64,000 nt of DNA. Source: Geosiphon pyriformis. Lineage: Eukaryota; Glomeromycota; Glomeromycetes; Archaeosporales; Geosiphonaceae. Position numbers and translations under genes: made by a program. Where the stretch lies: contig JAAOMT010000786.1 in assembly GCA_016748015.1 (NCBI GenBank), positions 307,121 to 371,120 of the forward strand, in the 5' to 3' direction. Shown in pieces: positions 37,410 to 49,964 of this stretch (the stretch's first letter is position 1; the number at the start of each line of letters is the position of its first letter). The notes under the pieces are model-generated. The model saw only the letters and a list, made by a program, of their open reading frames with translations, was not told the DNA's origin and searched no databases.

Positions 37410-38537
37410 CATAAATTGTTGGTCATCCCAGGTGAAGGAATTTCAATTCTGATTATAAAATTAGTGATTAATCGTTTTCGCTGATTTGGACTACAAGAAG
37501 TTCTTCCAACTTTTTGAAATTTTTAAGTTACTACCATTATCAGCAATTGCATCATTTTTATCTTCCTTTTTCACTACTTAATAGAAGTAAATATAGTGTT
37601 AGAAATTTAGGGAATAGGGGTTTCATGACTCCCTTTCTCCTTTGTCTTCTCCTGTCTTGATGGCAAAATGAGGATTTGGGTTTTCTTTTTTGACTTGATT
37701 GGTTTCTTGGCGTTGGATACCGTTTGTTCTGTGTTCTGTTCTGTTCTTGTTCTGTTTTTTTTTTTGAATCTTAATGGACGCGAGAAACTTTCATAGTTTT
37801 AAAAACAAAAACCTGCTCCCATTAGTATATGGGTAGAATTTATGTGACTAGCAAACGTGACATATTTGCCCATTTTTTAGTTTAAATATAGTATATTTGT
37901 TGTTGCTCGAGGTCGGTCGGTCGGTCGATTTTTATGAGGATCATGTCCTCAGTATAGTATATTGAAGGATTGATTGTAAAAAACCATATCACCATTTTTT
38001 GTATAAACAATGAATCATTGAAATTACGAAAAAAATTGAATATATTACAAAATTTATTTATTTGTTGACAAAAAAACACTCGTAAGTCGTGGTTTCTTGC
38101 ATTGGCAAATCCCAGTTAAAATGCAAATAAATCGATTTTGACAATTCTGGCAAAAAGATGATGATTAAACATGAGATAGAAACGGTCAAAAAATTCCCAA
38201 CATCTCAAATTTGATATAAAGTAATTAAAATCTATATTTGATATATATAATATCCATAAAAAACTGAAGATTCTTCATTAATTGGAAGTAAATACAATAT
38301 CTATCATCTAACATGACTACCTAAAAAATGGTTCCGAAACAATAACAGATTGTAATTTTGGAGAAACTTGCAATCTTATTTACTATACACTTTCTTTATA
38401 TGGCGATAAGAATATTTCAAAATAAGAAAGACAAGTCATTGATCAACGACATTAAGATACATAAATTGAATGCATTATTTGTGGTTGGTTGATTGATGGA
38501 AAATTGAAAAACTGGAAGTTTTACCCACTTTTTGGTT
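37410..38537. other. Convergent intergenic region
   Basis: About 1.1 kb between the 3' ends of the DIL/ankyrin gene (+) and PP2A (-). It contains T-rich runs (around 37750) and a short GGTC tetranucleotide run (37912-37928). A 65-codon minus-strand frame at 37882-38079 has no support. I see no gene. Confidence 0.5.
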
Positions 38538-39920
<1,383 letters not shown>

Positions 39921-42286
39921 TTATAAATCAACGGTATTAAGCTTAAAGATAAAAGTCCTTTAAAAACTAAAGGAAACTAATTAAATCGGTATAAATCTAA
40001 GAGACGCGGAATTGATCGTTAAAAGACAAATATAATAACTAGCAGTCTAAGCCGAGGTGACTCCCTATAACACTGACCAGAACTCTTTATGGTATTACTT
40101 TGTCTGGAATGATTTTTGATTCGCGAGACTGACGCACTATAGTAATACCAATCTATTCACGTGGGGTTTAGTGATATGCCATCATAATGATGATACCAAT
40201 GGCCTGAGTCGAAATTTGCAGATTATCATAACAGGTAAATTCGCAATTATTATGAAAATATATATTGGTTAAATATTTCAAAAAAAAAATGAACTTGCTA
40301 TATTGGAGTTAAAAATAATGATGACAATATTTATTTTAAAATGAAAATTTACGAACATAAAATATTCCATAGTAAAAATACATAAACTTAAATTTTTATA
40401 ATGAAAAGATACTATTAATTTAAATTACCAAAAAATAAAAAAAGTTTTTATTAAAAAAATACTGTCAATCACGTGTACTGGCTTCACGCGTCTAAGCACG
40501 CACAGAAAATGACGCGTGCTTCTCAGCTAGAAATCAGGGGCTGATTTAATGGGAGCCATCCTTTGGACATAAGATGCTGTTCGGCTCTGTTTGTGAGGAA
40601 TAACCCCTATGGACTTGGGAAGTGCACTATGATTTCTGGCTCCAGCGATTTTTCCCTGAATTAAGATTTCAGCAAGAGATAGCGCTTTAGTAGTCTTGTC
40701 CCGAAGTGCGAGCTGTCCTGCGGAGGAAGTCTGTTAGTTGCTGTTCGGCTCTAATTTGTGCGGTGCTTGTGAGGAACAACACCCACAAGTATGATGGTGT
40801 TTTCACGATGCTAGGGAAGTTTTAGTTTAGATCATATTATTATAGAGCGTTGTGAGAACCACTATTTTTTGCTTGTGGTAGCGGTGAGATTTGCAGGAGA
40901 GCTTCTTGAGAACAAAGCAAAACATGGTAAATGACCTTCGTTCCATTATTCGGTTTAATCCTGCGATTTTCGACAAGTCCGAACTCACGCTCCCATTTCA
41001 TGCTAAGCACCAATTACTTACACAAAAGAGCCAATTAACTTTACTGCTGTCGTAATGAACTTTTAAAAGGGGATTTAACTTGCGTGACATGATCAAAACG
41101 CTTTCGCTGAAAAGAGTTTCACCGGCAATCGACGACGCAACAGGAGAATTTGTTTATAGAGCTATCAAATTTTAGTAATGTCGCTCTTCGATAATTTTTG
41201 GGTTGATGTGGTGGAAATGGATCATTTAAAATTCCAACCAAATTTGAAAAGTTCCCCTATCCCATTGATTGCTCCTGGTCCAAATTAAGATACGTCCGTT
41301 TGGTATTAAATATTTGCAGAACCATGCTCCAAATTTACATCGTGTTTCTGGTACCGTTTAACATATGTAGAGTATTCTGCGATCAACCATGTCTATATTC
41401 GGTTTCTTGATTGAACATGTAGCATCAAATCGAACATGGACTATGGAGGCGGGCGCAAGCAAGGAGAAAGGGAAAGACAAAGCATTAAGCCCCCCTCAGG
41501 CGATTGTTGGGAGGAGGTTAAACAAGTAAATTTGAAAATGCACTTTCTTATATTTGATACAAAGTAATATTAGAAGTGCTAATAATTGAAATATTTAACA
41601 ACTTATTCTTTTTCATGTGCTGAATTTAATTTTTGATTTCGCCCTTTTTATCTCCCCCTAATATCTTTTCCACCGAGTTTCTAATAAGTGAATTCTTCCT
41701 TCGGCCGCGAATAATGAGCAATTTATTTAAAACTTTTAACCAACTTGACCATAGACAATATTTTGCCGAATATTTGTCATTGAAATAAATTCAAATCTTT
41801 GACTGGGAAAGATTAATTTAATACCGATTTATTTCTTATCATGAATAGACTAAAATTATTTAATTGTGACATAAAGGAAATTACTTTTAATAAGCATTCA
41901 TCCGAGTCATATACCACCGCAAAACTCAATAAATTACCCTGACAATTAAAGATGGCATTGCAGCTAGTTGTAAATCTTATGAAGCCTTTTTTATCAAAAA
42001 ATCATAACTTAAGTTCCAACTGATTAGAAATTTTGGTCACAATCAATCAACAATAAAAATTTTATTAGGCCAATCAAAAACTCAATTTTTATGATAATCA
42101 AACTGAATTTGAATCAATTCGAATTCCTTTGAAGCAGAATTGATATAAATAGATCTAAATAACTGTACAAGGTTAAAAATATGTTCATGGAATTGAAATC
42201 AAACCATATATTAAAACTCCCTAGAAAACAGAAAAATTAAATTAGATATTTCCAAATTTTTAAACCGTTTTTTAAATCATTGTCAC
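39921..42286. other. 2.4-kb intergenic region with unexplained GC-richer core
   Basis: The largest gene-poor stretch of the island. 40470-41530 is clearly less AT-rich than normal intergenic DNA here. It contains a direct repeat of TGCTGTTCGGCTCT (40575 and 40739), each followed by TGTGAGGAA. Short open frames on the plus strand include 40924-41055 (43 codons), about 41071-41175 and 41389-41529 (46 codons, basic end GRRLNK), plus a frame starting MSLFDNFWVDVV near 41178. I could not join them into a gene. The rest (41530-42286) is AT-rich with nothing seen. Confidence 0.45.
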
Positions 42287-44507
42287 TCACCAAGCATTTG
42301 TCATGTACTTTTGCACCGCCAACAAAGCTTGATACCTCACATCAGAATCTTCGTGAGTCATGAGTTCCATAATACGTTGTTTCGCACCAATGTCCTGGAG
42401 AAATCTAAGTGATGATACACCATAAATTTAGCTCCATTTATTTTATAGAGTACTATATTCTTCCTTACTTTTTTCCACTTGGACAATATTTTACATATTG
42501 CCCTAAATCATGAGCTGCCACTGCCAAAACTAACTTGTCGTTAGAGGTACTTAGTAGCCGAGCGAGAATTCTACAAAAACACAATTTTATTTATCCAAGT
42601 GAAAAGAAACACCATAGAGACATAAGAAATATACTTTAATAATTCATGGTCTTGTTCGTTTAATTTCGCAGCATTCTGTTTCCAGAATTGTTCAGATTCA
42701 TGTGGCGGCGACCATTGTAACCTCCCTGACCCAATTTCAGAAGCGTATTCATCAAACGTTCTGGAAAATTCGAAACAAATTAATATACGTATATAAGAGC
42801 AAAATGTGTGAGCCATTCGATTGAAACATACGTAAGACTCTGAAAATTTTCTTGAAGTTCTACTTTCAAAAAATCAATATCTTCCACTATTTCTGCGTCA
42901 GACCATTTTCTAGCTGATAAATTTTCCAGAAAATTCAAGAGCTTGGCCACAAGCATAGAAGGAAGGTTTGCCTCTGGTGCCTTTTCAACCATGTTCTGCA
43001 AATGGATAAGGGATCATACATGTATCATTCTTGAGTTTATAAAGGACACATCTATTTATTTAAATAAGTACCCTGAAAGTTCCAATAATCACTCGAATAA
43101 TCTTTTCCTTAATTGCACTCTTTGCAATATCAATTAACGTAGGAATAATATCATATTTTCTAAGGAGATAATCAAAGATATAATTTTAACATTTAGTTAG
43201 TATTTGATAATAAAAATTTTAATTCGAAACAAATGTATACACCATAATTACTTATTGAATTGGGCGGCAATTTCTTTGATGAAGGTCAAAAGCCAAAAGC
43301 AGAACATGACCTGATACTGCATTTGCGGCGTGGGACTTTTGTCTTTTAATATATTGACCAATCTAAAAGAATAATTGGATTCATCACGATACTCAATGAT
43401 TAAAATATTATATAATCAAGCTGACAGCAAAATCCTCACGCGTCAACTGCTTGAGGGGTATTCCAAAATTTCATCCGATATTCCGAAACTCTTAATATGG
43501 ATCCCAAAATTTGTACTGCCAGATCGGATACATGCTGATTGTTACTCTTGATCCTCAATACAATCCACTGAAGAAATTCAGAAAGATCAAACGGTGGAGG
43601 CTTTGGCGCGTAACTTGTTAAAATATGATCATAATCTCATTGAGTAACATTAAATGATTTCATTAAAAGCTCGAATATCAAATTAAATAACAAAAAATAA
43701 ATCCAAAACCAACCATATTAGTAATGTGAGTATCTTCGCAGCAGCCAATCTAATAAATTCGTCATCTTTTTGTAAAAGCCTACTCACAATACGCATATTG
43801 TTTATGATATTATCATTTTATTATTATGAATGAGAATTGAAAAAAAAAAGTGAATACTTGAGAAATGGACGATATGGAAGTTCTGGATCTCTGGAAGAGG
43901 TTTTATGGAAATAAACAACTGGTTGCTCAGTTTCTAATCAAAATAATAAAAAAAAAGAAATTTTTATTTTGCAAATACATGCAAGTCTGAATATTAGATA
44001 AGGATTAAAATAAGAGGCTTATACCAGAAAACATATCACCGATCAAGACCAAGATATACTGAACGGTATCAATACGCACGGATTTTTCTAAAAGACTTAT
44101 GTACAAATTGGCATATTTTTCTCCTTCCTAGTGATAATAATTCTTTTGTATTTGAATTTTTGATGAGTAAGAATAGTGTTGAAATTTCGTTAAACGACCT
44201 TGTCCAAAAGATTCTGTAGTTGATCTCGACTAAGCTTTTCAACAGTCATAATCAGATCACACTCTTCCTGAGTGATGATATCTGCGCGTAAATAGCCCTT
44301 AAAAATTGAAAGTAAAATAATAAAAGGAATAAGCTCTAAAGTTCCACCCCTTTGACTTTTAACAAAACTCTGGAATCATTTGATGCCAAGCACCTCCCAA
44401 GGAATTGAACGTCGCAAGTTCTCCCCAAGTTCATCAAAGTAACGATTTGAAACAAACACAGTTGGGACATCGGCCTTATGATTATCTTCACTGAGGATAT
44501 TTGACAT
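42287..44507 (-). CDS. VMA13: V-type ATPase subunit H
   Basis: Regulatory subunit of the V1 sector of the vacuolar proton pump, coupling and silencing ATP hydrolysis. The minus-strand gene starts MSNILSEDNHKADVPTVFVS (ATG at 44505-44507) and is split by about nine short introns. The N-terminal exons read YFDELGENLRRSIPW and ITQEECDLIMTVEKL. The C-terminal part is highly conserved: ASEIGSGRLQWSPPHESEQF (42700-42760), ILARLLSTSNDKLVLAVAAHD, DLGQYVKYCPSGKK and QRIMELMTHEDSDVRYQALL, ending AVQKYMTNAW with the stop at 42287-42289. Exon edges in the middle were not all resolved. Confidence 0.95.
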
Positions 44508-45048
44508 GATTGAAACTAACAATTAAATTGAAAAAATATTTTTGTGGATTTAGATGACCAACATCATTGTTTGAGAATCATGTGATATCTGTATTTACCA
44601 AAACTGTTACGATTATATAGTTTTTATAAATATGAAAACTTATATATTATAATATTAATTATTTAAATTAAAAACTTATATTAAAATTTTATTATAATAA
44701 TAATAACACATTATAAAAATAACTATTATTGTAAATATATTAATAATAAAGTTTTTTTTTTAAGAAAACAATTTAAAAATAATTGAAATTGTTTGTTTAA
44801 ACGAAGCAAGAAATCATGTGTTAAGTCTTACATGATTGTTTAAATTGAAATTTTTAGCCAATAAATTATTATTCAAAACTTTAGAGGTTCAGATTCAAGA
44901 TTTTTTGATTATTAAAGCTTTCACCTTTGAAAAACCATTATGTGAAGAAGTAAATATTAGCATCGCTTTGTACAGAAATTTCCAGGTCTTTTCATTAAAT
45001 GTTTAGCTATTAAGAGCGAATAAGTGAAAAACCTTACTTTCGGATTAA
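44508..45048. other. AT-rich intergenic region
   Basis: 540 bp between the V-ATPase H promoter side and the 3' end of cystathionine beta-synthase, both minus-strand genes. It contains a nearly pure A/T stretch (44620-44800). No gene seen. Confidence 0.5.
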
Positions 45049-47212
45049 CTAAACCCTCCACCGCTTGTATAGATCATATTTAGTCACTACCCCTAAACAA
45101 AATTTTCGCTCTGAATCGGTCACAACGGCAAAACTATGATTTTCCTATCAATTGCAGAGGGTTTTTTAATTTTATATTCACAAAAGTGCCTCAGAAATAT
45201 ATAAACTCGACTCACAAAAAATTTTGCCAATTCAGATAATGGTGTATCTGGGGTGATGATTTGGTAGGGAGCTCTTCTACCCTCGCCTTTGCCAAATGAG
45301 AACATCCAGTCTGAAACTGGATCATCTGGTTGAGCGTGGACAGCATCCAAGTGTGCCTGAAGAGATGACAAAGACACATAGCCAAGAAGCTTCTTATGCG
45401 AATCAATTACAGGAATTTGTGAAAAATCCCTCGATAGCATAATATCTAGTGCCTGGGAAATCTTTGCATTAGGCAATATTGTGACCGCGGCGGGCAATTG
45501 CAAATCTTCCACACTGGCCTATTGGGTAATCTGAAATTGAATTAGAAATGCCTCAAAAATTCTATTAATCGATCTCAAAACTTAAATTCATACCCCTCTA
45601 TATTTTTCGATTCTATTGTATTCAAGTTTTTTCATAATTGATTCCTCCATAAGATCATTTTCTAAAAGCCAGTCATCTGATAACAAAGTACTACCATAAT
45701 TGCGTGCTGTATCGTTCAAAATTGTCAAAATACGAGCCTCCCTTTGTTCTTTTATAATTGTTTCGGCATATGATATAGCAGCACTAACAACTGAACCCGA
45801 AGATGGCCCTATTATTTATCATAAAATATTTGCCTCATCACTTGAAGAGAGATTAATACTTTCTAGTTCTGAGCTTTAATTCCTTGATTTTTGAATAAGA
45901 GAGATGAAATATAAAAAGTATATTACCAGCTAATACACCTTCTCCAATCAGCCTTCGAGCTGTAGCAAATGAATCTTTGTCGCTGACTTTAAACCAAATA
46001 TCAATAAGAGATTTGTCCAAAATTGATGGGGTAAAATTGTTGCCAATATCTTCCACCTTCCAGCTCTTTCAATGAAGGTATTTTAAGTTAGGTTAAAGCA
46101 AAAATAATGGGATCATTTTACAATGTACCTTCAGAGTGCTTAGATTGGCAGATTTTCCCTCTTCTATCCTTGAATACTCAGGTTCTACTGCAACAACCTG
46201 TAGTAAAAGCAAAAGGTATTAGAATATTCGAGGCTTTTAAAATTGGAAAATGATTGAAATCTGCGGGAACTAATGAAAAAGTTTAAAGACCTTCAAGTTT
46301 GGAATTTTTGATTTTAATTTTTTGGCGAGACCAGTGATTGTTCCTTAAAAATATTATTCTTTAACTTTTGCTCGTAATTGTGGATTTTCTAAATCATAAT
46401 ATTTACACACGTACCACCAGATTCTACAGCAACCACAAGAACATCAAGCTTTCCTCCGACTTGTGCAAAGATTTCCTCGGCTGTCTCTTCATAATGAACT
46501 TGGACATTGCTTTGACTAGTGAACTTAAAGAAACTCATCAAAAGTTGAGACATCTACACGGGATAAAGTGAGCAGATCTATTGACAAAGATTACCTCGTT
46601 GATAATTATGGAATTAGGAATTTCTGACAAAAGCTTTTCGGCCAATTTAAAACTACTTTCTGAAGCACCAGGATGCACTTCGCTTGGGGTTCTTACAATG
46701 TCGACCCCCATACTTTGTAGCATTCGAATTCGATCGACTGTTGTCCGTTCAGGTACAAAGACAATTGTTCGATAACCTTTTTTGTTAGCCATAAGCGCGA
46801 TGCTAATACCTATTGAATCACTATTGAGTATTTAAGCAAATTGAAAATGCCTCAAACTCACTTTTTTCTTACTCACCGAGATTTCCACTAGTTGGTACTA
46901 ACAAAGTCGTGTCCTGCCCTAGGTTATGAGCCTTTTCAGCATCTATTATTAATTCATAGATTGGTTAAAAGATCTGAAATATAATTATCCCCGAAACTCA
47001 GCCCGCACCAAAATCAAACCTTGTATAAGTCTGTAAGCAACACGATCTTTGATGCTCCCGGAGACGGGATTTAAAAATTCCAATTTAGCTAACAACTCGA
47101 TTCCTGGTAGACTAAATTTCTCTGCTAACTTAAGCCTAACAATAGGTGTATTGCCAACTAAGGCTAAAGGATCATCAACGATAGGGATGGGTGTGAGTTG
47201 AATTCGAGACAT
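45049..47212 (-). CDS. CYS4: Cystathionine beta-synthase
   Basis: PLP enzyme condensing serine and homocysteine to cystathionine in transsulfuration. It starts at ATG 47212 (MSRIQLTPIPIVDDPLALVG) without the N-terminal heme-binding extension of animal enzymes, as in yeast. The PLP lysine is in GSIKDR (Lys55). Further conserved blocks are GYRTIVFVPERTTVDRIRML, HPGASESSF, the glycine loop VESGGTGTITGLAKKLK split by an intron, and a Ser/Gly turn after LAG near 45800. The C-terminus (45049-45520) is a CBS-domain pair: LSRDFSQIPVIDSHKKLLGY and ENHSFAVVTDSERKFCLGVV, ending YKRWRV. The last junction is fixed by reading frame: the acceptor upstream of GAAAATCAT gives the correct phase, the nearer AG does not. 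SHMT, also in this window, uses serine too; I draw no regulatory link. Confidence 0.95.
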
Positions 47213-47418
47213 ATTAATAAACGAGGGAATTTGACCAGGAAATTATTTAAGATTAAAATTATGACATGTTATAGGTTCGTTGGATCCCTGAATTTGGAGG
47301 ATCATTTTCCTAATTAGTTAATACAGTAGAGTATATATCGTAATGAAGTTATACAAATTCACTTTGTTACTCTCTTTGAACTCTCTTTCTATTGCATACA
47401 TTCATTTCTTTGGATAAG

Positions 47419-48261
47419 ATGGTAAAGTCACTACTTTTTCCATGTATTTGGTTTGAAAACGTTTTAATTTCTTTGAAATATCAATTCTATGATTGATCTT
47501 GAATTCGAAAATTTTGAACCTTTTTCTTGTAGTCTACTCCTGAACAGCTTCATGGTAAGAAAGAATTCCAAAGTAAAAGTTTCAAGTTAACTTATTAACA
47601 ATTTACTTTTTTTCTATTCCAGAATACAAAGAAGCCTTTTCACTTTTTGATAAAAAAGGTAATGGAACTATATCTTCAGAAGCATTAGGAGATTTGCTAC
47701 GTGCTTTAGGTCAAAATCCTACCCAAGCTGAGGTAATCCAACTTACGAAAGGTGCTGGCTCTGAAAGTATGTAAAAAACTAAGCTATCTTGGACTAAAGC
47801 TTTGCTAAAAAATATACTTAATGGATATTATTTCCTTAAAGTCAAATTTGAAGGATTTGTGAAAATTCTCAATCGTCCTGGCGGATTTTCACCCATTGGC
47901 ACTTATGAAGATTTAGCCGAAGGATTTCAAATATTTGATAAAGATCGAACTGGGTATATGACTGCCTCTGAACTAAGATATGGTATATATAAATGGATGC
48001 TTTGAGAAATTAATTGAATTTTTCAATGTATATAAAACTAATAGTTAAATATTTGTTCCAAGTTCTAACAAGTTTGGGAGAAAAATTAAAGGATGAAGAA
48101 GTTGATCAACTTTTCAAGAGTATTCAAGTGGATAATAAAGGAAATATTAAATATGAAGGTGAATATTCAAACCACATACAACTGCAAAATTTGATTTTTT
48201 TGCTAAAATTAATAAAAAAAATTTTTGCACAGATTTTATCCGACAACTCTTATCTCCCTAA
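47419..48261 (+). CDS. EF-hand myosin light chain (Cdc4/Mlc1-like)
   Basis: Small calmodulin-related light chain, probably for a myosin in cytokinesis or transport. Six exons: 47419-47421, 47533-47554, 47623-47766, 47842-47982, 48063-48158 and 48233-48261, summing to 435 nt (144 aa), the usual length of fungal Cdc4/Mlc1. Exon 1 is only the ATG, followed directly by a GTAAAG donor. The protein reads [20 protein letters not shown], then EF-hand loop [12 protein letters not shown], whose last position is not Glu and so is degenerate, and a better loop [12 protein letters not shown] in the second half. It ends DFIRQLLSP. Weak loops are usual for light chains. Calmodulin and troponin C are less likely because only one loop is canonical. 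Confidence 0.9.
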
Positions 48262-48430
48262 AGAAATTTTGTCATTCGAATCTAGTCACCTTTATTTAAT
48301 TCTATATAGGCAGTGATTCGAACATAATTGAGCTCAAAAATGAAATTAAAATTATCTGAATTTTATTATTACATAAAATATTACAAATAATGTGACTTGT
48401 AACAAGTAGATACCAGTTGGTAATTTTAAC

Positions 48431-49761
48431 ATGAACATTCTTCCGCACAAGAGGTTAGCTTTTAAAGAGTATCTTGTAACTTGAATATGGGAGTCTTTAA
48501 ACTGATTTTTTGTATACAGCTATCACGTCTACAACATAAAAAACCGCGAAAAAGTTCGCAAAGATGAGGAAAAGGCAAAACTACAAGAAGAAGCCAAAAG
48601 TGAAAGGGCTCTAACGGCCGTAAGGAAATCAAAGTAGTAATAAGCCAAGTCTTTATGAAACTCTAATAATAAACTTGCTAACTAGTAAATTTAGGAACGG
48701 GAACATCGTCTGTCCCTTCTCAGACAACGTGCGCAACAACGACAAGAGTGTCCTAAAACTTCTCTCACAGGGGGATCCCCAGTTTTGTCTCCAACTTTAG
48801 GCTTTATCGTCACGGAAAATGATAAACAGACATTAGAAGTTAGATCAAAAATGGCTATTGAGGAGAGCAAAAGTGGCCACATTAATTTTTGGGCTGAATT
48901 AGAGGAAAATGTATGATATGTTTCCATCTTTTTAACTATTGATCAATCGGGAAATTTTGCTAAAAATTGATTTAGAATTTGTTGATTTAGAATTTGAAAA
49001 ATGCCGTTTCAACTAATCCGGAATACGAAGCCGAAAAAAAGGCCAAAGAGGATAAATGGGAAAGGAAGATCACTATGTATTTGGATGATGTGTCAAAAGG
49101 TGAGTAAACAAGGCTTTTTGATTCCAAGGTTTATGGTGTTTTCTTTATATTTGTATTATAGATTTAAAGCCGTGGTATGGGACGTTATCCGTTGATTCAA
49201 AAAAGTTGAATGAAGAAAAAGAAAAGTGGATCAAGTAAGTTTAGAATATTTCACGTTAATAATAAAAAAGCAAAATTCATATAAAACTCAATCTATTTAG
49301 GAACAAAGAAGATAAAAGTAAATTACGGAATGATCCCTTAACAACAATGAGCCGTTACCTAGACAAGAAGGCACAAAAAAAAGAGAAAAAGATTGTCAAC
49401 AGCTCACATAATACAAATATGAAGGTCATTATACAATAATTGGCCAAGGGGTGCACTTACTCATCAATTAAAAACATATTTGCTTTTACATTAGGAAACG
49501 AGCGTCATTTCTGCACATCCAGATAATACGGGAAAATCAATAGAATTGCTTCGCCGTGAAAGAATTGAAAGAGAGCGTGAAGAAAGGCTACGCGTTCAAA
49601 AGTTGCTCAATCCCAATTTAAGAGTCGAAGAGAGAAAAGGATATAATTCACAATACAATCCTGATGCCACGAATGCAGCTCATCATCTCCATGGGCGCCG
49701 TGGTAGTGACAGACATTATGATCACCGGCGCTCTAATAGATATCAGCCGAATCCTTATTGA
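48431..49761 (+). CDS. LENG1/CIR N-terminal domain protein
   Basis: Homologue of leukocyte receptor cluster member 1, a nuclear protein with the CIR N-terminal domain found in several splicing-associated factors. Seven exons: 48431-48453, 48520-48619, 48695-48910, 48991-49099, 49162-49234, 49301-49424 and 49495-49761, summing to 912 nt (303 aa). The domain is clear at the N-terminus: MNILPHKSYHVYNIKNREKV followed by RKDEEKAKLQEEAKSERAL and REHRLSLLRQRAQQ. The rest is highly charged, with WYGTLSVDS, KWIKNKEDKSK and a basic, His/Arg-rich end (GRRGSDRHYDHRRSNRY). It starts about 170 bp after the light chain gene on the same strand. A splicing role is inferred from family context. Confidence 0.88.
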
Positions 49762-49964
49762 TTCGAATACAAAAGAAATAGTAGTAAATTCTTCTTGTTT
49801 TATTTCTCTAAAATCATTCTGAAGTCGACTTAATAATTTGAGACTTTGTTTTGGACAGTAAATTAGTAGGGGAATTATTCTAGTGCGTTTATTGAAGCAA
49901 AATTCATCTATACTATTTATTAATTACTTGTTACATATTATGTTATCAATTGTTTACCATTACT

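Noticed and set aside
40575-40752. tRNA or other named Pol III gene at the TGTTCGGCTCT repeats
   Set aside because: Only a B-box-like string is present. I found no A box at proper spacing, no cloverleaf and no terminator in place, so I did not call a tRNA.
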